A stretch of DNA of 43,352 nucleotides, from positions 1 to 43,352 of the forward strand of contig CAZANP010000011.1 of assembly GCA_964486555.1 (NCBI GenBank). The letters run 5' to 3'. A model generated the notes under the pieces. The model did not search any database and was not told the origin of the DNA. It saw only the letters and a program-made list of their open reading frames with translations. Made by a program: the position numbers and the translations under genes. Position 1 is the first letter of the stretch. Each line of letters starts with the position of its first letter. The stretch is from 4484-232 sp964486555. Its GTDB lineage: Bacteria; Thermotogota; Thermotogae; Thermotogales; Thermotogaceae. Of this stretch, positions 25,376 to 33,625 are shown in pieces.

Positions 25376-26839
25376 ATGAAAGTTGCGTTCGTATCTTATG
25401 AGGTTTTCCCTTTCGCAAAAGTGGGTGGACTCGCCGACGTCGCTGGTGCTCTTCCCAAGGTTTTGAAGAAAGAGGGAGTGGATGTTTACGTTTTTATGCC
25501 CAAGCATAAGATCGTGGAAAAGAACTCTGAAAAGTATGGATATGACATATCGAAAGTAAAGGAGAACATAGGTTTACCTGTGTTGAGGACTCCTGAGAAA
25601 TTTTCCATCTACCAATCCAGCATTCCCAGTTCTGATGTTCCAGTTTACATGATAGCGAACGATTATTATTTCTCAGCAGAGGAGGTCTATAAAGGACCTG
25701 ATCTGGCAGAACAAGCGATATTCTTCTCCAACGCCGTTCTTGAGGCTTTGAAAAAACTGAACCTTCAGCCAGATATAATTCACGTCAACGACTGGCAAAC
25801 ATCTCTGATACCTGTTTATCTGAAAACCGTTTACAGGGAAGATCAGTTTTTCTCAAAGACAGCTCTTGTTCTGACAATTCATAATCTGGGGTATCAGGGA
25901 ATATTCGATCCAAAATACATGGATTTTGCTGGCCTTCCAGGTTATCTCTTCAACATAGATGGACTCGAGTTTTACGGTCAGATAAACTTCCTCAAGGGTG
26001 GTATCATGTTCAGCGATGTTATAAACACCGTGAGCCCAACTTACGCTGAAGAGATCCAGACGGAGGAGTATGGAGAGAAGCTGGAAGGTGTCTTGAGAGC
26101 AAGATCCAGGGATCTGTACGGTATACTGAACGGAATTGATTACGAGATATACAATCCCGCAACCGACGATAGAATCTATGTGAATTATGATATCGAGTCC
26201 ATTGAGAAAAAGTGGGAGAACAAGATAAAACTTCAAGAGGAATTGAAACTTCCTGTGAGAAAAGATGTGGCTGTTATAGGTATGATAACAAGACTCGTCG
26301 ATCAAAAAGGACTGGATATATTGGCGGATATCTTTGAATATCTAACTTTAATGGATGTCCAATTCGTTCTTTTGGGAACGGGAGATTCAAAATATGAGAA
26401 AATGTTTGAAGAATTCGCTAAAAAATATCCCGAAAAGGTTTCTGCGAACATAAAATTCGATGTCACGTTGGCTCAGAGAATTTACGCGGGTGCAGACATG
26501 TTCCTCATGCCAAGCAGATACGAGCCTTGTGGACTCGGTCAGATGTTCAGTATGAGATATGGAACGGTACCCGTGGTCCGATACACAGGAGGACTGGCAG
26601 ACAGTGTGAAGGAATACGATCCGGACAGAAAAGAAGGTACGGGATTTGGATTTGAAGAGTACGATTCCGCTTATCTTTTAAAAGCACTGGCAAAAGCAGT
26701 TCATTTCTACTACAGAGAAAAGGATCATTGGATACAGTTGATAAAGAATTGTATGAGCTCGGATTTCTCCTGGGAAAGATCCGCTAGTGAATACATAAAG
26801 CTCTATCAGGAGGCTCTTTCAAAGAGGGTTTCTGGTTAA
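25376..26839 (+). CDS. glgA: Glycogen synthase (ADP-glucose)
   Basis: GlgA is a GT5 enzyme that extends alpha-1,4-glucan from ADP-glucose. The 487-aa protein has the N-terminal FAKVGGLADVAGALPK motif binding the nucleotide sugar, HVNDWQTSL and TIHNLGYQG in the N-domain, and the C-domain signatures MITRLVDQKGLD and PSRYEPCGLGQMFSMRYG with the catalytic Glu region. The length matches the bacterial family. The SD AGGAGGTG is 7 nt before the ATG. No branching enzyme or ADP-glucose pyrophosphorylase gene is in the window. Confidence 0.97.
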   Translation: MKVAFVSYEVFPFAKVGGLADVAGALPKVLKKEGVDVYVFMPKHKIVEKNSEKYGYDISKVKENIGLPVLRTPEKFSIYQSSIPSSDVPVYMIANDYYFSAEEVYKGPDLAEQAIFFSNAVLEALKKLNLQPDIIHVNDWQTSLIPVYLKTVYREDQFFSKTALVLTIHNLGYQGIFDPKYMDFAGLPGYLFNIDGLEFYGQINFLKGGIMFSDVINTVSPTYAEEIQTEEYGEKLEGVLRARSRDLYGILNGIDYEIYNPATDDRIYVNYDIESIEKKWENKIKLQEELKLPVRKDVAVIGMITRLVDQKGLDILADIFEYLTLMDVQFVLLGTGDSKYEKMFEEFAKKYPEKVSANIKFDVTLAQRIYAGADMFLMPSRYEPCGLGQMFSMRYGTVPVVRYTGGLADSVKEYDPDRKEGTGFGFEEYDSAYLLKALAKAVHFYYREKDHWIQLIKNCMSSDFSWERSASEYIKLYQEALSKRVSG

Positions 26840-26851
26840 GGAGGGGACGAT

Positions 26852-27853
26852 ATGCCTGAATTCAGAAAAGATCCTGTCGTGAAAAGATGGGTCATAATAG
26901 CAACGGAGAGAGCAAAGAGACCCCACGATTTTGCAAGAGTTAAAGAGGAAGTGAAGGCGGCTTTTTGTCCTTTCGATTACGGTAACGAGCATGTAACTCC
27001 TCCCGAGATCTTCGCCTTTAGACCACCCGACACGGAACCGAATACACCAGGATGGTGGGTGAGGGTTGTTCCTAACAAGTTTCCGGCGGTGAATCCGAAT
27101 CTGGAGCCTGAGAGGTACGGTCATGGAATGTACGACGCCATGACAGGTTTTGGGTACCACGATGTGATTGTAGAAACTCCTGATCACAACACGAATCTGG
27201 CTCTAATGGATGTAAAACAGGTGGAAGAGGTCATATGGGCCTACAAAATGAGATTCAATCAGCTGGTTAAAGATGAGAACATAAAATACATCTTGATATT
27301 CAAAAACCATGGAAAAGAAGCCGGGGCATCTTTGCAACATCCCCACAGCCAACTGATAGCCATTCCCATAGTTCCAAAAAGGGTTCAAGAGGAGTTGAAC
27401 GGTGCGAGGGAATATTACTCTTACAAGGAAAGGTGTGTCTTCTGCGACATCATTCATCAGGAAAAATTTGAGGGTAAAAGGATAGTCGAAGAAAACGATA
27501 AATTCATAGCGATAGAACCGTTCGCCGCAAGATTTCCTTTTGAAACATGGATTCTCCCAAAAAGACACTCCCATAATTTCGGTGATATAGAGGAAGATGA
27601 GTTGAGATTCCTTGCAAGAATCTTGAAAAACGTTTTATACAGAATATATGTCGCTCTTGACAATCCTCCTTACAATTTCGTTCTTCACACCGCACCAACT
27701 TACGGTGAGGGAAAGGTATATTATCACTGGCACCTTGAGATATTCCCAAGACTCACGAAAGTTGCGGGTTTTGAATGGGGCTCGGGATTTTACATAAATC
27801 CTACACCTCCCGAAGATGCTGCGAAATTCCTGAGAGAGGTAAAAATAGAATGA
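26852..27853 (+). CDS. galT: Galactose-1-phosphate uridylyltransferase
   Basis: GalT exchanges UDP between glucose 1-phosphate and galactose 1-phosphate in the Leloir pathway; it is a HIT-superfamily enzyme. The 333-aa protein contains the nucleophile motif HPHSQ (EAGASLQHPHSQLIA) around residue 165-170, CVFCDI around 195 as zinc site, and HWHLEIFPR near 295. The N-terminus FRKDPVVKRWVIIA is typical. The SD AAGGAGGGG precedes the ATG, 12 nt after glgA. galK and galE are not in the window. A role as ADP- or UDP-sugar phosphorylase-like enzyme cannot be excluded. Confidence 0.95.
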   Translation: MPEFRKDPVVKRWVIIATERAKRPHDFARVKEEVKAAFCPFDYGNEHVTPPEIFAFRPPDTEPNTPGWWVRVVPNKFPAVNPNLEPERYGHGMYDAMTGFGYHDVIVETPDHNTNLALMDVKQVEEVIWAYKMRFNQLVKDENIKYILIFKNHGKEAGASLQHPHSQLIAIPIVPKRVQEELNGAREYYSYKERCVFCDIIHQEKFEGKRIVEENDKFIAIEPFAARFPFETWILPKRHSHNFGDIEEDELRFLARILKNVLYRIYVALDNPPYNFVLHTAPTYGEGKVYYHWHLEIFPRLTKVAGFEWGSGFYINPTPPEDAAKFLREVKIE

Positions 27854-27920
27854 TTTATGATAAAATTTCTGAAAGATAATCCAAATAAAAATAATACTCA
27901 GAATGAGGAGGAATGGTAGA

Positions 27921-28199
27921 ATGGAAGTTCTGAAAGTTAGTTCGAATTCTAATCCCAACAAGGTTGCGGGGGCTATAGCAGGAGCCCTGTCGAAGGCTGA
28001 TAGAGTGGAGATACAAGCCATAGGTGCAGGGGCTGTGAATCAAGCTGTTAAGGCTATAGCCGTTGCAAGGAGGTTCTTAGCGGAATCAGGGAAAGATCTC
28101 TACGTTGTACCAGGTTTCATCGAAATTCTCATAGGAAATGAAGCAAGGACCGGTATCTCTTTCAAAGTGTTCATAGAGGAGAACAGCAAGAAAGAATGA
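27921..28199 (+). CDS. spoVS: SpoVS family protein
   Basis: This 92-aa protein matches SpoVS, an Alba-like nucleic-acid-binding fold known as stage V sporulation protein S in Bacillus but also found in non-sporulating thermophiles. The conserved stretches are EVLKVSSNSNPNKVAGAIAG and IGAGAVNQAVKAIAVARRFL, followed by a C-terminal strand. ATG 27921 is preferred to one 18 nt upstream because GAGGAGG lies about 9 nt before it and homologues begin MEVLKVS. The preceding 27854-27902 spacer is AT-rich and could hold a weak promoter, but none is clear. Confidence 0.95.
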   Translation: MEVLKVSSNSNPNKVAGAIAGALSKADRVEIQAIGAGAVNQAVKAIAVARRFLAESGKDLYVVPGFIEILIGNEARTGISFKVFIEENSKKE

Positions 28200-28203
28200 T
28201 GAA

Positions 28204-28440
28204 ATGGATCCCATCCAGGAGATTGTGGAAGCGTGCAAGGAAGATCCACGTATAAGAAAGATTGTGGAAGAGATAGCGGCTATGGAAGAAGATGAAAGAG
28301 AAATCTTTAGAAAGAAGGTGAAATCTTATTTTCTGAGTAGAACATCTTCAGAGGATGTGGAAGCATACAAGTTCTTCAAATTGATATTGAACGAATCCAT
28401 TCTAAAGCAAGTTTTGGATAGATTGAGTGACTTGAGGTGA
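28204..28440 (+). CDS. Small conserved-looking helical protein of unknown function
   Basis: This 78-aa protein is not recognised. It is charged and predicted all-helical (EIVEACKEDPRIRKIVEEIA, then EEDEREIFRKKVKSYFLS, then KLILNESILKQVLDRLSDLR), with no signal peptide or membrane segment. The ATG is 4 nt after the spoVS stop and its SD is weak, so it may depend on coupling. The stop overlaps a possible GTG start of the next gene. Its codon use and tight packing support a real gene. It could be a partner of SpoVS or of the flavin-reductase-like protein, but nothing shows that. Confidence 0.7.
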   Translation: MDPIQEIVEACKEDPRIRKIVEEIAAMEEDEREIFRKKVKSYFLSRTSSEDVEAYKFFKLILNESILKQVLDRLSDLR

Positions 28441-28445
28441 TCCGT

Positions 28446-29033
28446 TTGGTTTTTGTCAGGAAACCCGTTAAGTATTACTATCATTATCCGACAGTCGTTA
28501 CTATAGTCGTGACCAAGCTTGAGGATCGTGTTAATCTCATGAGTGTTGCGTGGCATACTCAACTTTCTTTTGATCCCCCATTGTATGGAGTTCTGATATC
28601 ACCAAAGAGATTCACACACAAGCTTTTGAAGAAGTCCAAAGAATTCACGTTGAATTTTCTGGAATATGAGGACTACGAAATAGCAGCTTTCGTTGGGAGA
28701 AGCAGTGGACGTGATGTGGACAAAGTTTCCGTCTTCGATATAGAGCTTTCGGAGGGAAGGCTCGTAAACGTTCCAATAATCTCAAGAGCATATGCTGCTT
28801 ATGAATGTGAAACTGTGGACATCAGAGATTATGGTGATCATACTCTCTTTGTTGGAAGAATTTTAGGAGTTCACTACAGAGAAGACGCCTTTGAAAATAA
28901 TTCACCAAATGTGAACACGCTTTTATACCTCGGTTCCGATACCTACACAACGGTTGACACACAGGAGAAAGTGAAATACGGGAAAGAAGAAGTGGAAAGG
29001 TTTCTAAAAGAATGGATCAACAAAGATGAGTAG
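28446..29033 (+). CDS. Flavin reductase-like protein (FMN-binding split barrel)
   Basis: This protein of about 195 aa has the flavin reductase-like split-barrel pattern: KYYYHYPTVVTIVV, then NLMSVAWHTQLSFDPPLYGVLIS, SKEFTLNFLE, CETVDIRDYGDHTLFVGRIL. Members bind FMN and reduce flavin or act on small substrates. An in-frame GTG at 28437 overlaps the previous stop, but GAGGTGAT followed at 4-5 nt by TTG 28446 looks better. The partner oxygenase or redox donor is not in the window. Its 3' end overlaps the oppositely oriented DUF218 gene by 30 nt. Confidence 0.82.
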   Translation: MVFVRKPVKYYYHYPTVVTIVVTKLEDRVNLMSVAWHTQLSFDPPLYGVLISPKRFTHKLLKKSKEFTLNFLEYEDYEIAAFVGRSSGRDVDKVSVFDIELSEGRLVNVPIISRAYAAYECETVDIRDYGDHTLFVGRILGVHYREDAFENNSPNVNTLLYLGSDTYTTVDTQEKVKYGKEEVERFLKEWINKDE

Positions 29034-29702
29034 CATTCCTAAAGCTTCATGGAACATGCTGGCAAAAGCAGTAAGAGCGCTTATACTTGGGAGAAACTTG
29101 AAAACGATGGATTTATCAGGATCTAAAGGGTAATCGCTCTTCACGATATAGATCTGACTGTCAAAGAATTTTCTGAATGCGGTGTAACATCTTTTCATAT
29201 GGGTATAAGATGTTACAATCAACATGCTCTCGATTCCCATTTTTTCTAATATACGAGAAACGTTCTTTGCATTCTCTATCGTATTTCTGGATTCAGCCTC
29301 CACAATTATCTCATTTTCCGGAATCCCCATCTCAACCAGGTAATCTTTCATAAGCTCAGCTTCCGTCTTCTCTCCACCAAATTTCCCACCAGATACCACT
29401 ATTTTCTTTCCAGACTCCTTCCACATCATGTAAGCTTTCAATATTCTGGAGTAAGAAGCCTGTGATAGGAGATTCCCAGACTTTCCACCACCTGGAACGA
29501 CGATCACATCAAAATTTCCCAAATTCTCTTTTACCTCAAAAAGCTTCAGGACTGAAGAAGCCACGAATTCACATGATAGGATGTAAATCGTGATCGCTAG
29601 GAAAAGAAAGATTTTCTTCTTTTTGAATATGAAGAGAAAAAGAAAGGTCGTGAAGAAAATACCAGGTATTTCGATAAAAGAAGCTAGTATCTTGTAGACC
29701 AT
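29004..29702 (-). CDS. DUF218 / YdcF-ElyC-like membrane protein
   Basis: This 232-aa protein has two hydrophobic segments in residues 5-50 and then a DUF218 domain: VIVVPGGGKSGN near 77, SRILKAYMMWKESGKKIVVSGG and ESRNTIENAKNVSRIL near 155. YdcF binds SAM, and ElyC and SanA affect envelope integrity; the biochemical activity is not settled. It is the last gene of the fliR-to-fliA operon, starting 1 nt after the previous stop. It is convergent with, and overlaps by 30 nt, the flavin-reductase-like gene. The flagellar link may be only positional. Confidence 0.82.
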   Translation of the reverse strand: MVYKILASFIEIPGIFFTTFLFLFIFKKKKIFLFLAITIYILSCEFVASSVLKLFEVKENLGNFDVIVVPGGGKSGNLLSQASYSRILKAYMMWKESGKKIVVSGGKFGGEKTEAELMKDYLVEMGIPENEIIVEAESRNTIENAKNVSRILEKMGIESMLIVTSYTHMKRCYTAFRKFFDSQIYIVKSDYPLDPDKSIVFKFLPSISALTAFASMFHEALGMLLIFVDPFF

Positions 29703-29703
29703 T

Positions 29704-30393
29704 TCAATCCCTCGCAGGTATTATTTTGTATATTCCCTTGAGCTTTATCAGAAGTACATCCACTTTCAAATTCCGTCCTTTCTTCTTCAAAAGGATCATC
29801 AAGTCCTTTTTTGACACAGATATTTTTTCAACGTGCCCTATTGGAACACTTTTGTAGTAGCCTATAAACTCGAAATCTCTCAAATTCCCCTTGTAATCAC
29901 TTAGAAATCTTGCAAGAGCATCCAAAACCTTATTTTTATCGATCTTTTTCTCTCTCTTTATTCTCATGATCCTTATATGGTGCATATCATCCCCCATGTG
30001 CACATTCATTTTGTAATGTACACCTTCAACCACTTTTGATCGAAACACTAGATTTTTCGATATCACAGCTGTTTGAAAATCGGCGTTGAATGTTTTCACA
30101 GAATCATTCAGATTGGGAAGTGTGATCTCGTGACACGGGCAAGCCCTCTCAATCAGGTCATCTCTTTTAACACGTATCTTCGTTTCATTTTTCAAATCGT
30201 GCAGTTTCACACTCGGGCTCACAAGAATTTGATTTACAGGAACGGAAAGTTCTTCTGAATGAACGTTTATGCTCTTTTCTTCTGCTGAAAAACCCTTGAC
30301 CACGGCCGAAGTGTGGAAGGAAACTGCATGAGTTTTCACACCTTTGAATTCCATGAACAGGGTTTTGAAGAATTCCTTTATGTACTTGAACAT
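29704..30393 (-). CDS. Unknown protein in the flagellar operon
   Basis: I do not recognise this 229-aa protein. It has no signal peptide or long hydrophobic segment, is rich in Lys and beta-type sequence (SINVHSEELSVPVNQILVS), contains a CPCH (residues about 83-86) and several His (HMGDDMHHIRIMRIK), and ends with KVDVLLIKLKGIYKIIPARD. The CPCH plus HxxDDMHH residues might bind metal; this is a guess. It overlaps the preceding 161-aa gene by 16 nt and has a weak SD. Position between fliA-linked genes and DUF218 suggests co-transcription with flagellar genes. Confidence 0.7.
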   Translation of the reverse strand: MFKYIKEFFKTLFMEFKGVKTHAVSFHTSAVVKGFSAEEKSINVHSEELSVPVNQILVSPSVKLHDLKNETKIRVKRDDLIERACPCHEITLPNLNDSVKTFNADFQTAVISKNLVFRSKVVEGVHYKMNVHMGDDMHHIRIMRIKREKKIDKNKVLDALARFLSDYKGNLRDFEFIGYYKSVPIGHVEKISVSKKDLMILLKKKGRNLKVDVLLIKLKGIYKIIPARD

Positions 30394-30863
30394 ACATATC
30401 TTAAGGCTCTATCGAGCCTCTCGAAAGGTTCCATTATGTCGAGTTCCTCTGATATCTCTTTTATCTTTTCAAGGACTTCCTGAGAAGGTTTTTCTTTTGA
30501 GACGATTCTAATCGCTCTTCCTTGGAACGGTATTAGGTATTCCCCCTCACCTATTTCTTTCGTGTTCTCCACACGTTCTGTACTTTCAGACACCAAAAAG
30601 ACCCTTTTATCCACTTCCACAAGGTCCGGATGGTCTGTCAGAATGACAATGGGATTGTTTTCCAATTTTCCCAGAAGGGACGTAGCGATTATATCAGCAT
30701 GAAGGTAGGTTTCCAGAGAACTTCCATAGAGTATCTTCTGAAGTTCCGTTGGAACCACAGGGTCTGTGTATTTGAATTCAACAGGTATTCCTCTTTTATC
30801 AACCACGAGGATTCCTCCTACATGCTTCCCATCTATTTTTTTCACTGAAAGGTACCCTATCAC
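30378..30863 (-). CDS. Unknown soluble protein in the flagellar operon
   Basis: This 161-aa protein is not recognised. It is mixed alpha/beta, with a hydrophobic strand-rich N-terminal part (GYLSVKKIDGKHVGGILVVD), a middle with NNPIVILTDHPDLVEVDKRV, and an acidic helical C-terminus (VLEKIKEISEELDIMEPFERL). There is no membrane segment. The start is GTG 30863, overlapping the preceding stop as GTGA. Tight overlaps on both sides support a real gene and co-expression with fliA. Confidence 0.72.
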   Translation of the reverse strand: MIGYLSVKKIDGKHVGGILVVDKRGIPVEFKYTDPVVPTELQKILYGSSLETYLHADIIATSLLGKLENNPIVILTDHPDLVEVDKRVFLVSESTERVENTKEIGEGEYLIPFQGRAIRIVSKEKPSQEVLEKIKEISEELDIMEPFERLDRALRYVCSST

Positions 30864-31174
30864 AATCTCACGTCCATGAGAAGGCCTTTTTTATCCTCCT
30901 CTATCTCCACGTACCTTCCTTTTCTTTCTCCCTTCCTCCTGTATGCCAGGTACGGATTTCTCCCACCCTTTTCGGTACTAGTTCTGACACTTTTCTCCTC
31001 TGCTGCCTGATTGGGATTCACGGATCTCTCCTGCTGATATGCCTGCTGCACCGTCTCGTGAGACGCAATCTGTTGGGCCACCAGTTGCTGATTGATCTGG
31101 AAATTCGCCTGGTTTGCAACATCAACACCTCTCACGAAAACCGTCTGAAGATCTACTGGCCTTACCATACTCAC
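30860..31174 (-). CDS. Small Gln-rich, basic-tailed protein following fliA
   Basis: This 104-aa protein begins MSMVRPVDLQTVFVRGVDVA, followed by a Gln/Asn-rich helix (ANFQINQQLVAQQIASHETV) and a strongly basic, probably disordered tail with NPYLAYRRKGERKGRY. I recall small RPVDxQ proteins of similar layout in flagellar operons of Clostridia, but I cannot verify this. The start is GTG 31174, overlapping the fliA stop (GTGA); ATG 31168 is an alternative. GAGGGG lies upstream. The function is unknown; a secreted or chaperone-like flagellar factor is speculation. Confidence 0.7.
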   Translation of the reverse strand: MSMVRPVDLQTVFVRGVDVANQANFQINQQLVAQQIASHETVQQAYQQERSVNPNQAAEEKSVRTSTEKGGRNPYLAYRRKGERKGRYVEIEEDKKGLLMDVRL

Positions 31175-31851
31175 ACCAACCCCTCAAGTTTCTTCCTCAG
31201 CTTTACAAACACAGTGGATAGAATCTGAGACACCCTGGATTCACTGATATTCAGAACCTTTCCTATTTCTTTCAAGGACAAATCGTGTTCGAACCTGAGC
31301 GAGAGAATGAGCCTCTCTCGCTCACTGAGTTCATTTATCGCTTCTCTGAGGTATTCGAAGAGCGTCTCACGGTATACCTGTTTTGCAGGATCATCGGTAT
31401 AAGGTGTTTCTATACTTATGTCCTCGGATAAATACTCATCCAACATGAGGAGCTGTTTTCTAACCATTTCGTTCTTCACTCTTCGAACTTCTTTCAGATC
31501 TATTCCAGTTGCTTTGGAGATCTCTTCATCACTCGGTACGTGACCGTTAGCGGAGAGCTCATAGATTTTCTGCTCCACGATTTTCATGCTCCTTCTAAGA
31601 TTTCTAGGCATCCAGTCCATTTTCCTGAGATAATCGTACATAGCTCCTTTTATCCGTTTTAAAACGAAAGTCTTTAAACTGGCTCTCTTGGGATCATATT
31701 TTTCGAGAGAGGATATGAGAGCTAAGACACCTTCTTGAATCAAATCATCCACTTCAACATTGGGAGGCAGATGATTTGAAAGATCCATCGCTATTCTTTT
31801 TATCGTCGGAAGCATCTCTTTTATGATGAACTCCTTATCGATGTATTTCAT
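31171..31851 (-). CDS. fliA: Flagellar sigma factor FliA (sigma-28)
   Basis: FliA directs transcription of late flagellar and chemotaxis genes. The 226-aa protein has the sigma-70 family group 3 layout: region 2 with VEVDDLIQEGVLALISSLEKYDP and LKTFVLKRIKGAMYDYLRKMDW, region 3 with HVPSDEEISKATGIDLKEV, and region 4 with INELSERERLILSLRFEHDLSLKEIGKVLNISESRVSQI (in two parts) as the -35-binding helix-turn-helix. The ATG overlaps the cheD stop (ATGA). No FlgM anti-sigma gene is recognisable in the window. Confidence 0.97.
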   Translation of the reverse strand: MKYIDKEFIIKEMLPTIKRIAMDLSNHLPPNVEVDDLIQEGVLALISSLEKYDPKRASLKTFVLKRIKGAMYDYLRKMDWMPRNLRRSMKIVEQKIYELSANGHVPSDEEISKATGIDLKEVRRVKNEMVRKQLLMLDEYLSEDISIETPYTDDPAKQVYRETLFEYLREAINELSERERLILSLRFEHDLSLKEIGKVLNISESRVSQILSTVFVKLRKKLEGLV

Positions 31852-32330
31852 ATTTCCTTTATCTCCAATCGCTCTCCTCCACCTACCTTTCTTATTAGAA
31901 GTTTTCCTGTTTCCAGATCGTACTCTATGCTCCTTGCCCTGTTACCACCTGTATCTTCAGCAACAAGTTTTATACCATGCTTTCTGAGGTTGGTCTTCAC
32001 CGCTTCCACGTTCTTGGCACCTATGTTCAAACCCTTTCCTTCAAACATCGCAGCTCCCCCCGCTATCTTGGCTTCCATCCTAAACCTGGATGCCCCCATC
32101 TTCTCAAGATCCTCGACGAGCTTTGCTATACCGGTATCTGCATATTTTCCCGGGTTTGGAACGTTTCTTCCTCCACTATCTGGAAGCATGACATGAATCA
32201 TCCCCCCAACCCTCGCGGTTGGGTCTCTGACACAAACCCCCACACAGGAACCCAATCCCAGGGTAACGAGTATAGCAGGATTTCGTTCTACAGCATATTC
32301 TCCTATACCTATTATTACCTTTTTCTTCAT
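31848..32330 (-). CDS. cheD: Chemoreceptor glutamine deamidase CheD
   Basis: CheD deamidates receptor glutamines and is controlled by binding CheC. The 160-aa protein has the catalytic cysteine in LGLGSCVGV (Cys29) and His46 in GMIHVMLPDSGG, equivalent to the Cys27/His44 pair of the Thermotoga maritima enzyme, as well as KIAGGAAMF and the IGAKNVEAVKTNLRKHGI segment. It overlaps cheC upstream and fliA downstream by ATGA, so CheC and CheD are probably made in step. Confidence 0.96.
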   Translation of the reverse strand: MKKKVIIGIGEYAVERNPAILVTLGLGSCVGVCVRDPTARVGGMIHVMLPDSGGRNVPNPGKYADTGIAKLVEDLEKMGASRFRMEAKIAGGAAMFEGKGLNIGAKNVEAVKTNLRKHGIKLVAEDTGGNRARSIEYDLETGKLLIRKVGGGERLEIKEI

Positions 32331-32935
32331 TTCACACCCATCCTTTCGAAAATTTTGCTCAGGTATCCTGGTTTTGGTATCAAGAACATATAAGCCTCTA
32401 CCGGTTCTTCCTGATGTATTTTGAGATTGGTCTCTATGAATATGATCATATCCTCCTCAACGGCTACTCCCAAAGATATCTCGGATATGATGGCGCTCAC
32501 CATATCTATAGTTATATCAGGTGGTATGGTGTCGAGATGAAGTCCCATAAAATCTGCAAGTGCTGAAACGTAGGTTCCGCACATGATGTTTCCGATCTCT
32601 CTCAAGGCAGAACGGGCCATTTCATCCAGATTCGTTATATCTTCTGGTTCCATTCCAAGCAAAGCCCTCAGAATTATCTTTGAAGCTTTTGAATCCAATA
32701 TGAGTAGTAAATCTCCTTCTATGTCCCCTTTTATCCTCATCCGGACACCTGCTACTATGGACTCAGGTTCTGGTAGAACGAACGGTATTCTCGATATATC
32801 CAGGAGTTTAACACTTGGAACCGTTATCTCGACTTTTCTATCCAACATCGTGGAAATAGCAGTTGCCGCATTCCCAGCACCGATATTTCCAATCTCTCTC
32901 AAAAGGTCGCTTTGGGAGCCTGAAAGTTCTTTCAT
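32327..32935 (-). CDS. cheC: CheY-P phosphatase CheC
   Basis: CheC dephosphorylates CheY-P and regulates CheD. The 202-aa protein has two copies of the active-site motif: LLREIGNIGAGNAATAIS with Glu14 and Asn17, and ALREIGNIMCGTYVSAL with Glu113 and Asn116. Both E-x2-N pairs are intact, so this is a two-site CheC rather than a CheX. The C-terminal SYMMM-like region PKPGYLSKIFERMGVK is typical of Thermotoga CheC. AAGGAAGGTGG lies upstream of the ATG. It lies between the PilZ gene and cheD. Confidence 0.97.
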   Translation of the reverse strand: MKELSGSQSDLLREIGNIGAGNAATAISTMLDRKVEITVPSVKLLDISRIPFVLPEPESIVAGVRMRIKGDIEGDLLLILDSKASKIILRALLGMEPEDITNLDEMARSALREIGNIMCGTYVSALADFMGLHLDTIPPDITIDMVSAIISEISLGVAVEEDMIIFIETNLKIHQEEPVEAYMFLIPKPGYLSKIFERMGVK

Positions 32936-32938
32936 CTT

Positions 32939-33625
32939 TCAACCACCTTCCTTCTTTCTTGATTTTAACTCTTGTTCGAATGTGAAGACCACCAATTTTT
33001 TCTCGAGCTTTGGATCCACGTTGAGAAACATCACGCCGTACATATAATCTCCTTGTGGAGTTTTCCCTGCTTCCCTTACAACCTTCGATTTTATATCCTT
33101 GAGATATAGATCATCCTTCAATCTTAAACTTATCAATATCACTTGTCCAATAACCAGAGGTTCAGAAACGATCATTAAAATACCACCAGCACTGAAATCC
33201 TTCGTCAAGAATTTTTTCGGTGTGTCATCCTCCGATAACTTGTAAGTTCCCTCAAGAACGAGAGGAACCCTTTTGAATCTTCTCCTTTGAACCCTTCTGA
33301 CTCTTTTTGGTGTTCGAACGTACGTCACGAAGAAGCCTTCTTCATCCTTTCCACTCGATATCACGGTCGTTCTGAAGACATAAATAGCACCTTTATCGAT
33401 CAATTTTACGTAGGCTGTCGATCCTTCTGGTAGCGGGATTAGCCTTCCTTTATAACTCGGCATAGCGATTTTTAATATATCCTTGTCTGGAAAATAATCG
33501 TAAACAGAGCTTTTATACGTTCCCTCCAATTCCTCGGGTCTGACAACTTCAACTATCGCTGGCATCCCCAACCTTACAGCATCTTCAAAGTTTTGGTACT
33601 CTGCGTAGTAACTTCCTTCTACCAT
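32939..33625 (-). CDS. PilZ domain protein, YcgR-like flagellar brake
   Basis: This 228-aa protein combines an N-terminal YcgR/PilZN-like domain (1-115, with GMPAIVEVV and GRLIPLPEGSTAYVKLI) with a C-terminal PilZ domain carrying RRRFKRVPL (RxxxR) and TKDFSAGGILM (DxSxxG), the c-di-GMP-binding signature. YcgR-type proteins slow the motor when c-di-GMP is high. ATG 33625 is chosen over an upstream in-frame start at 33688 because AAGGAGG lies 8 nt before it; it then overlaps the previous gene by 7 nt. The next gene is cheC. Confidence 0.93.
   Translation of the reverse strand: MVEGSYYAEYQNFEDAVRLGMPAIVEVVRPEELEGTYKSSVYDYFPDKDILKIAMPSYKGRLIPLPEGSTAYVKLIDKGAIYVFRTTVISSGKDEEGFFVTYVRTPKRVRRVQRRRFKRVPLVLEGTYKLSEDDTPKKFLTKDFSAGGILMIVSEPLVIGQVILISLRLKDDLYLKDIKSKVVREAGKTPQGDYMYGVMFLNVDPKLEKKLVVFTFEQELKSRKKEGG

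Noticed and set aside
32583..33047. 154-codon plus-strand frame opposite cheC and the PilZ gene
   Set aside because: Antisense to conserved genes, Ser/Ile/Phe-rich shadow translation.
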